From NCBI GenBank assembly GCA_964570205.1, contig CAZMXI010000150.1, positions 1 to 11,889 of the forward strand: DNA of 11,889 bases, written 5' to 3'. A model generated the notes under the pieces. It saw nothing but the letters and a program-made list of their open reading frames with translations, ran no database searches and was not told where the DNA came from. The translations under genes and the position numbers were made by a program. Positions 6,975 through 11,889 of this stretch are shown here, one piece after another (position 1 is the first letter of the stretch; every line of letters begins with the position of its first letter). Source of the stretch: CAZMXI01 sp964570205 (lineage in GTDB: Bacteria; Planctomycetota; Phycisphaerae; Tepidisphaerales; Tepidisphaeraceae).

Positions 6975-9818
6975 ATGCGGAAAAACGAACCTGCCGGGCT
7001 GCCGGCTTTGAGCTTGGGATTTGCCGCGTCGCTGCTTCTGCTCCTGCCGGGCCTGGCTCTGAAAGCCGCCCAGAACGATCAGAGCTTCATCGCATATGCC
7101 GCCGGCGGGGCTGACCTGGTCATCAGCCAGCGTGGCGCGGATTATCTGAAGTTCGGCATCGCCGCTTGGGGACCGAATTGGGGCTGGATGGGCTTCGACG
7201 GCGAAGCCACCTCACGCGATGGCATGACCATCGCCGATCTGGCGGGCAAGGTCAGTGGGACCAATGTGCAGGCGAGGCTGGCGTTCCGGGCCGCCCGCCC
7301 GCAGACTCGAACCCTGATGCTGAGCTACGATCTGAAGGCCGAGGCCGATACCGACCTGACATTGATTGCTGTCGAGTTGTCACCCGGCAAGGCCTTCGAT
7401 GGACGAGAAATCATCGTCGAATCGTCGGCCGGCCAGACGGCCGTCAAGTGCCCCTTCGAGAAGCGTGGCCTGGGCAAGGGCGTTAAAGCCATTCATATGA
7501 CCGCGGCCCGCGGCGGCACGACCACCTTACGATTTGAGCCGCCTTGCGATATTCAATCCGATGGCGCTGCCCGCATCGTCCTGGCGGCGCAGCGGTTGCC
7601 CAAGGCTGACCCCCGGCGTCTGACGATCACAGTGGATATGTCGAGCGCGGTCGAATGGTACGCCAGCGCTGGCGAGCTGCCCGACGAGCCGAACCTGCCT
7701 GAGTGGTACCCCTGGCAACCCCGAAACGAAGCGGGCGATAGCGTCATCGGCATGGGTGACTGGCTGGAAGCGCCGGCCGGCAAGCACGGGCGCATCGCCC
7801 GCCAGGCCGACCGGCTTCTCTACAACGGCGCCCCCATCAAGCTCTGGGGGCTGAACCTGTGCTACAGCGCCTGCGCCCCGGACAAGGCGATGGCCGACAA
7901 GCGAGCCAGCTTCTATCGCAAGTACGGCATCAACGCGGTCCGCCTGCACAAATTCGCCGACAACGCCGGCTGGGGCGGCATCCAGTCCAAGGACAGTTGC
8001 GTCCAGTTCGATCCCGCCGCGCTCGACCGCATGGATTACCAGGTCGCCAAGCTCAAGGAGGCGGGCATCTACACCAAGCTCTCCGCCCACTTCGGCTCGC
8101 AGAAACTCGGCCCCGCCGACAGGCAATATGTGCCATGGATGGAAGAGCTCGGCGCGATGCGCGGCAACCGCATCGAGACGCCACACAGCGCGATCCACTA
8201 CTCCCCCGAACTTCAGCAGGTGCAGACCCTCCAGATCGTCAACCTGCTCAAGCACCGCAACCCCTATACGAATCTCACCTACGCCGAAGACCCCGCCATC
8301 GCATTCGTCGAGATCATCAACGAGCAGAGCATCCTCTTCTACACAACCACGGCACCCTTGAAGGCCAGCGCCACGCTGCGCAAGGATGTCGGCCGGCGGT
8401 TCTGCGACTGGCTGCGGACCAAATACGGCAACCATGACAAGCTCGCCGCCGCCTGGGGCCAGCGCGCCTTCGACTCCTTCGCCGGCGAGATCAAGACCGA
8501 TGGCGAACACCTGGATAAAGGCAACATCCTCCCCATCGGCAACCCCTGGTACTGGGACCCCAACCAGCTCAACGGCGCCCAGGCATATCGCAGGCAGCGG
8601 CTGCTCGATTCGCTGCAATTCCTCTACACGCTTCAGTGCGAGTTCTATGATCGATACGTCAAGGCCCTGCGCGAAGCCGGCTATAAGGGAGAGGTCGTCA
8701 GCTCCAACTGGCAGGCCGGCCGCGCCTACAGCCATTTCGCCAACCTGCATTCCGACGCCCTCGTCGGCACCATCGACCGCCACAATTACTTCGGCGGCAA
8801 CAACCCGCGCGCCTCGATGCTCGCCCGCCCCGGCGCTGGCATGCTCTCCTCCGGCATGCAGCAGGTCGCCGATCAACCGTTCATGCTGTCGGAATGGATC
8901 CACGTGTTCCCCAATGAAATGGGCGTTGAAGGGCCTGCCATCATCGGCGCCTACGGCATGGGCCTGCAAGGCTGGGATGTCTCCTTCATGTTCCAGAACG
9001 GCGATGATGCCGCCTTCAGCGCCACGCTCGGCCGCAGCCAGTGGGATGTGATGGCGCCCCAGGTCCTCGGCGTCTTCCCCGCCGTCGCCAGGCAGATACA
9101 CCGCGGCGATGTGCGCGAATCCGACATCATTGCAGTGCGCAACGTGCACGCGCCGTCGCTCTTTGAGGGCAAGCTCAGCTTCGACGACTCCGTAGCCCAG
9201 GGCTACGACGACAAGGAACTGGACAGCAGCAAGGTCTCCGCCCGCTCGCTGGCCGTCGCCCGCAGCGTCGTCGCGTTCACCGATCGCTACCTCGACACCC
9301 CCGCGTTCGACACCCGCCCCTATGAGAAAGACGGCCAGGTTGTCTCCGCCACCGGCCAGCTTCGCTGGCAGCAGGCCGATGAACGCTCCGGCGGCTTCTT
9401 CGTTATGGACACCAAAGCCACCAAGGCCGTCGTCGGCTTCGCCCCGCAGCGCAAGTTCGAGCTCGGCGAGGTGACCATCGAGCCGGCCGGCCAGTTCAGC
9501 GCCATCTACATCACCGCTCGCGAGCGTGACAAGACCCTTGCCGACTCGCGGCAGATTCTGATCGTCGCCGTCGGCCGCTGCCGCAACACCGGCATGAAAC
9601 TGTCGCCCGCCGGCGACAGGCTGCTTTCGCGCGGTTCCGGTCCGGTCCTGATGGAGCCGGTCAAGGCCGCCATCGCGCTGCGCCGGCCCGGCTCGCCAAA
9701 GGTCATCGTGCTCGATCACGATGGCCGACTCACGGATCGCCTCCTCCCTGTCGCGGACGGCGCCATTCGAATCGATGGCGCACGGGACAAGACGGCATAC
9801 TACCTGATTCAGTATTGA
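6975..9818 (+). CDS. Large exported clan-A glycoside hydrolase-like protein
   Basis: The 947-residue protein begins with a signal sequence or anchor (basic start, hydrophobic 11-29, likely cut near ALKAA). Residues about 35-235 look like a beta-rich accessory domain. From about 280, YNGAPIKLWGLNLCYSACAP, then KYGINAVRLHKFAD (317-329) and YQVAKLKEAGIYTKLSAHFG (355-374), read like a GH-A clan (beta/alpha)8 barrel such as GH5. The acid/base candidate is E450 in FVEIINEQS and the nucleophile candidate is E640 in PFMLSEW, placed as beta-strand 4 and 7 glutamates. DRHNYFGG (601-608) and GLQGWDVSFMFQ (663-674) are plausible barrel-rim segments. A C-terminal beta domain follows (about 780-947). It should act outside the cytoplasm on a polysaccharide or glycan; the substrate cannot be read from sequence. 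A GAGGG ribosome binding site supports the start. It is transcribed away from the tetrapyrrole operon. GH-A membership is likely, the exact family is open. Confidence 0.82.
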   Translation: MRKNEPAGLPALSLGFAASLLLLLPGLALKAAQNDQSFIAYAAGGADLVISQRGADYLKFGIAAWGPNWGWMGFDGEATSRDGMTIADLAGKVSGTNVQARLAFRAARPQTRTLMLSYDLKAEADTDLTLIAVELSPGKAFDGREIIVESSAGQTAVKCPFEKRGLGKGVKAIHMTAARGGTTTLRFEPPCDIQSDGAARIVLAAQRLPKADPRRLTITVDMSSAVEWYASAGELPDEPNLPEWYPWQPRNEAGDSVIGMGDWLEAPAGKHGRIARQADRLLYNGAPIKLWGLNLCYSACAPDKAMADKRASFYRKYGINAVRLHKFADNAGWGGIQSKDSCVQFDPAALDRMDYQVAKLKEAGIYTKLSAHFGSQKLGPADRQYVPWMEELGAMRGNRIETPHSAIHYSPELQQVQTLQIVNLLKHRNPYTNLTYAEDPAIAFVEIINEQSILFYTTTAPLKASATLRKDVGRRFCDWLRTKYGNHDKLAAAWGQRAFDSFAGEIKTDGEHLDKGNILPIGNPWYWDPNQLNGAQAYRRQRLLDSLQFLYTLQCEFYDRYVKALREAGYKGEVVSSNWQAGRAYSHFANLHSDALVGTIDRHNYFGGNNPRASMLARPGAGMLSSGMQQVADQPFMLSEWIHVFPNEMGVEGPAIIGAYGMGLQGWDVSFMFQNGDDAAFSATLGRSQWDVMAPQVLGVFPAVARQIHRGDVRESDIIAVRNVHAPSLFEGKLSFDDSVAQGYDDKELDSSKVSARSLAVARSVVAFTDRYLDTPAFDTRPYEKDGQVVSATGQLRWQQADERSGGFFVMDTKATKAVVGFAPQRKFELGEVTIEPAGQFSAIYITARERDKTLADSRQILIVAVGRCRNTGMKLSPAGDRLLSRGSGPVLMEPVKAAIALRRPGSPKVIVLDHDGRLTDRLLPVADGAIRIDGARDKTAYYLIQY

Positions 9819-9850
9819 CCGACCGGCAATCTCACCCCGGCATCAGCGCA

Positions 9851-9903
9851 ACAAAAAGCGGCGATCATTCATGCCGTAGGCTTGGCCTGAGCAATCGCCG
9901 CTT
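9851..9903 (-). terminator. Intrinsic terminator-like hairpin on the minus strand
   Basis: AAGCGGCGAT (9856-9865) and ATCGCCGCTT (9894-9903) form a perfect 10-bp stem; inside it, AGGC (9878-9881) pairs with GCCT (9885-9888). Read on the minus strand the stem ends in TTTTTG (9857-9852), the classical U tract. The plus strand has no U tract, so it is a poor terminator for the hydrolase gene that ends at 9818. A minus-strand transcript ending here implies an unrecognised RNA starting further right. Confidence 0.5.
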
Positions 9904-10190
9904 GTGGAGGGCTCGATTGTTAGCGCGCCATTGAAGCACGCCAGGGGCCCGATTGCAACATAAATCCGTAAAAGCGGAATTGGCCTAAGGTTGCGTGCGG
10001 CCGGCACCAGGTGATTACACGCCGCCCCCCTCTCAGTAGACTGGTGCCGGTATGCCCTAGCCACAGGTCAAATCAGCACTTACCTCGCTGCGCACTGCCT
10101 GCGCTCCAGCCGTGTCTGCGTTTCTCGCTCGCTCTGCTCGCCCGGTTCTTTCACATCGGCTGCCCAGAACTCACAGGAAGTGCTGATGAC
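9851..10190 (-). ncRNA. Candidate structured non-coding RNA or mobile-element remnant
   Basis: Read on the minus strand, the segment starts with a closed domain: 10178-10187 pairs perfectly with 10072-10081 (ATCAGCACTT). The stem is extended outward by GAC/GTC past a bulged AA, and inward by AGG/CCT past a bulged A, giving 16 pairs. It encloses hairpins 10145-10149/10166-10170 (GTTCT/AGAAC) and 10087-10094/10100-10110 (GCGCA/TGCGC plus GCT/AGC). Next comes CCGGCACCAG (10001-10010) pairing with CTGGTGCCGG (10041-10050), then the terminator hairpin. No known RNA class was recognised. The pairing was found by eye without a folding calculation, and the strand is inferred mainly from the U tract. 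Confidence 0.3.
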
Positions 10191-10276
10191 ATCGACTACG
10201 GCCGAGTTTACTGACCTCCTATGACTGCGGAACCGGGCCATCCCTGACCGCGGCGGTTTCCGACTGCGCGGCGCAA

Positions 10277-10291
10277 CCTTCATAGTGAAGG
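10277..10291. other. Small perfect hairpin upstream of the Gly-rich protein gene
   Basis: CCTTCA (10277-10282), a TAG loop and TGAAGG (10286-10291) form a perfect 6-bp stem about 90 nt before the start at 10382. No U tract follows on either strand. It may be part of the 5' leader or an operator; there is no direct evidence for either. Confidence 0.35.
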
Positions 10292-10381
10292 AACAGGTAA
10301 TTACGCCATGAGCTATCGGACCGGGCAATACTCGTTCTCTTGACCCGTTATAGCTGGTGGCCAGCAAACCAAGGAGCAGCC

Positions 10382-11161
10382 ATGAAGCGGAACGCGACTA
10401 TTCTCACTTGTGCCCTGATCGCAGCGGCACTGATCGCATTCGGTGTCAATCAGTTACAGGGTCAATCCAGGTCGGAACCGATCGTCCTCGCCCAGGATGC
10501 CGGGGGGCGCGGCGCGGGCGGTCGCGGTGGCGCCGGAATGGGAGGCCGCGGCGGATTCGGTGGCGCGGGCATGGCCGGCGGCGGCATGATGGGCGGTGGC
10601 ATGATGGCCGGCCGGATGGCCGTGGTCGCCGGGGCTGAAGATGCCAGCGTCCTTGGCCAGACCGTGCAACTTCTGGCCGATCTGAATCTCCAGCCCGACT
10701 TCAACCTCAACATCGAGCAGAAGCAGAAGATCAAGGCCATTCGCGAAGAGGCAAACGCCACGATGACGAAGTGGCGAACCGAAAAACAGCCGGAACTGCA
10801 GAAACTCCGCACGGAAATGCAGGACCTCCGGGGCGGCGGCGATGTCGACCGCGACAAGATGCGAGCCCTCGCTCAGAAACAACAGGAGCTGATGCAGACC
10901 GTCCCCGACATGCAGGCCTATGCCGACCAGATCAAGGCCGTCCTCACTGAAGACCAGGCCAAAGCCCTCGACGCCAAAGTCAAGGAACGCCAGAACCAGA
11001 CCCAGGAACTGAGACGCCAGTTCCAGCGCGGCGGTGACGCCGCCCCAGGCGCTGCCGGCGGTCGCGGCGGCGCAGGTGGCGCTCCTGGCGGTCGCGGTGG
11101 CGCAGGTGGCGCTGCTGGCGGCGGCCGCGGTGCTCGCGGCGGCGCGGGCGGCGGCCGGTGA
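10382..11161 (+). CDS. Secreted Gly-rich protein with Spy/CpxP-like helical core
   Basis: The 259-residue product begins with MKRNATILTCALIAAALIAF, a signal peptide or N-terminal anchor, so it should act in the periplasm or at the surface. Residues 41-80 are a Gly/Met/Arg-rich low-complexity segment. Residues about 95-215 are a charged helical region with heptad character (EQKQKIKAIREEANATMTKW, KQPELQKLRTEMQDLR, KMRALAQKQQELMQ) and LTEDQAKALDAKV (188-200), close to the LTxxQ motif of Spy/CpxP-type stress chaperones and metal-sensing periplasmic proteins. The tail (221-259) repeats GRGGAGGA units. The AAGGAG site 5 nt before the ATG at 10382 decides the start over an upstream TTG at 10340. Function is inferred only from the helical core; a structural or envelope-stress role is plausible. 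Composition is unlike the tetrapyrrole genes but matches the next gene's low-complexity style. Confidence 0.72.
   Translation: MKRNATILTCALIAAALIAFGVNQLQGQSRSEPIVLAQDAGGRGAGGRGGAGMGGRGGFGGAGMAGGGMMGGGMMAGRMAVVAGAEDASVLGQTVQLLADLNLQPDFNLNIEQKQKIKAIREEANATMTKWRTEKQPELQKLRTEMQDLRGGGDVDRDKMRALAQKQQELMQTVPDMQAYADQIKAVLTEDQAKALDAKVKERQNQTQELRRQFQRGGDAAPGAAGGRGGAGGAPGGRGGAGGAAGGGRGARGGAGGGR
11061..11120 (+). repeat. 30-bp tandem repeat coding the Gly/Arg tail
   Basis: Units 11061-11090 and 11091-11120 are identical at 28 of 30 positions and encode ten-residue GRGGAGGA(P/A)G-type units in the C-terminal tail of the Gly-rich secreted protein. Shorter degenerate copies follow to the stop codon. The near identity suggests recent duplication or slippage, so tail length probably varies between strains. 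Confidence 0.8.
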
Positions 11162-11190
11162 TCGACTCGTTCCGCGAACGCTGTTACCAT

Positions 11191-11239
11191 AGCGGCAGTT
11201 GGAATACCCGCCCTCAGGCGCAGCATTCCAACTGCCGCT
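11191..11239. terminator. 15-bp perfect inverted repeat between two secreted-protein genes
   Basis: AGCGGCAGTTGGAAT (11191-11205) pairs perfectly with ATTCCAACTGCCGCT (11225-11239). Inside the 19-nt loop, CGCC (11209-11212) pairs with GGCG (11217-11220) around CTCA. It lies 29 nt after the stop of the Gly-rich protein gene and 32 nt before the next start. The sequence after it (GCCTTTGGTC) has only three consecutive T, so it is an imperfect intrinsic terminator; it could also be an mRNA-stabilising hairpin or an attenuator between the two genes. Confidence 0.5.
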
Positions 11240-11271
11240 GCCTTTGGTCTGCCCCTCACAAGGAATCGATC

Positions 11272-11889
11272 ATGACCGGCCAACCCAGATCGGCATCGCT
11301 CATGCTCATCCTCGCAACCTTCGCCCCAATCCCCGCCTCCATCGCATCCGCCCAGAACACCACCCCTGCGCCCCAGACTCGCCCCATCTTCGGCCCACGT
11401 GCCGCTCGCGGCCTCGACGATGTGAAACAACGCATCGGCGCCACCGACGAAGAGTGGAAAGTCATCGGCCCCTTGCTCACCAAGGTCATCGCGGCCCGCC
11501 AGGTCGTCGAATCCGAGTTCATTTTCCTCGACAATCCGGGCTTTGCGCCCGGCCCGCGCGGCGATAGTGGTTTCAACGGCCCCAGCGGCACGACATCCCC
11601 TGACCGCGCCCCTGCCGGCCCTCGATTCACCCTCGCCGGCGCCATTCGCTCGCTCGTCGGCCGCAGTGCAACCACCCGCACGCCGGATCCCCCCCCGCAG
11701 ACCCGACCGGCGCCCCGGTTCGATCGCAATCCCTCACGCCCGACCCAGAACCGCGGCCCTCGCCGAAATGACCGCATCCCCACCCCAGAAAGGCCCGACA
11801 ACCCGGGTGACCGCGGCGGCCCCGGCCGCGCCGGCGGCTTCAGCGGCCCCGGCCCCAATAACCCCCTCAACCAGGCCCGCATAGACCTC
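11272..11889 (+). CDS. Secreted Pro/Gly/Arg-rich protein, truncated by window end
   Basis: The frame is open from the ATG at 11272 to the last base, giving at least 206 residues with no stop. AAGGA (11260-11264) stands 7 nt before the start. Residues 1-27 are a signal peptide with likely cleavage after ASA. Residues about 47-80 form a small helical segment, GLDDVKQRIGATDEEWKVIG followed by PLLTKVIAARQVVE. From memory, similar short segments with a DEEW core occur in other planctomycete secreted proteins. The rest (about 88-206) is low-complexity and rich in Pro, Gly, Arg and Asn, with no recognised domain. It follows the Gly-rich Spy-like gene on the same strand 110 nt away across a strong hairpin, so co-transcription with reduced read-through is possible. 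Function is unknown; export is likely. Confidence 0.65.
   Translation, partial: MTGQPRSASLMLILATFAPIPASIASAQNTTPAPQTRPIFGPRAARGLDDVKQRIGATDEEWKVIGPLLTKVIAARQVVESEFIFLDNPGFAPGPRGDSGFNGPSGTTSPDRAPAGPRFTLAGAIRSLVGRSATTRTPDPPPQTRPAPRFDRNPSRPTQNRGPRRNDRIPTPERPDNPGDRGGPGRAGGFSGPGPNNPLNQARIDL

Larger units (their letters stand above)
9819..10381. other. Gene-free region rich in inverted repeats
   Basis: No convincing protein gene lies here. Two minus-strand frames (9843-10064 and 10080-10367) have no recognisable domain and overlap the inverted repeats, so I do not call them. The stretch contains a terminator-like hairpin (9851-9903), a 10-bp perfect inverted repeat (10001-10050), a long-range stem of 16 pairs (10067-10190) enclosing two smaller hairpins, and a 6-bp hairpin (10277-10291). 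The last 12 nt hold the AAGGAG ribosome binding site (10371-10376) of the next gene. Confidence 0.7.

Noticed and set aside
7527..9719. 730-codon minus-strand open frame inside the hydrolase gene
   Set aside because: Composed of Gly/Ala/Val/Asp shadow codons without domains; the plus-strand protein has clear catalytic motifs across the same bases.
9843..9930. Integron attC-like site (GCGCTAAC on the minus strand with a long imperfect palindrome)
   Set aside because: No matching GTTRRRY partner with paired L boxes, and no integrase or cassette genes nearby; the U-tract hairpin reading fits better.
9995..10340. Group II intron fragment suggested by GTGCG near 9995 and strong stems
   Set aside because: No domain V consensus and no reverse transcriptase frame are visible; GAGC...GTTC at 10310-10336 does not pair like domain V.
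10080..10367. 95-codon minus-strand frame in the repeat-rich intergenic region
   Set aside because: No family recognised, Arg/Glu/Gln-rich end, and it overlaps the paired segments; more likely a by-product of a structured element than a gene.
11256..11882. 208-codon minus-strand frame at the right edge
   Set aside because: Shadow of the open plus-strand frame, which has a ribosome binding site and a signal peptide; the antisense product is Arg/Gly/Pro-rich with no features.

Overview
The window is GC-rich (roughly two-thirds G+C by eye), with dense coding, weak or variable Shine-Dalgarno sites and long antisense shadow ORFs. The gene set is a siroheme/HemX-CcsA/HemA cluster, a planctomycete-style GT-C membrane protein, a large exported clan-A glycoside hydrolase, and small secreted Gly/Arg/Pro-rich proteins. 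It suggests a free-living Planctomycetota bacterium, perhaps of the Phycisphaerae. The taxonomic call is inference from protein style, not a search result.

Layout. 1-601 has no credible gene. It holds two copies of a 17-bp direct repeat that look like a mobile-element end, a good sigma70-like promoter, a GC hairpin followed by a boxA-like sequence, and three short three-copy tandem arrays. Next come five minus-strand genes, in transcription order: a Met8/SirC-type precorrin-2 dehydrogenase/ferrochelatase (6853-6152), a HemX/CcsA-like membrane protein (6132-5308), glutamyl-tRNA reductase hemA (5246-3930), a GT-C-type multi-pass membrane protein (3905-1953) and a class I aspartate-type aminotransferase (1807-602). 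The first four are spaced 19-61 nt apart and look like one operon. The aminotransferase follows after 145 nt. HemA commits glutamyl-tRNA to tetrapyrroles, the Met8-like enzyme takes precorrin-2 to siroheme, and the HemX/CcsA-like protein belongs to heme delivery or HemA control. The GT-C protein is an unusual tenant of such an operon.

Divergently on the plus strand lies a 947-residue exported glycoside-hydrolase-like protein (6975-9818). It is followed by 563 nt without a convincing gene but rich in inverted repeats. These include a minus-strand intrinsic-terminator-like hairpin, so the stretch is proposed as a structured RNA or mobile-element remnant. Two plus-strand secreted-protein genes end the window: a Gly-rich protein with a Spy/CpxP-like helical core (10382-11161), and a signal-peptide protein with a short helical domain and a Pro/Gly/Arg-rich tail, cut by the window edge (11272 onward). 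A 15-bp perfect inverted repeat separates them.
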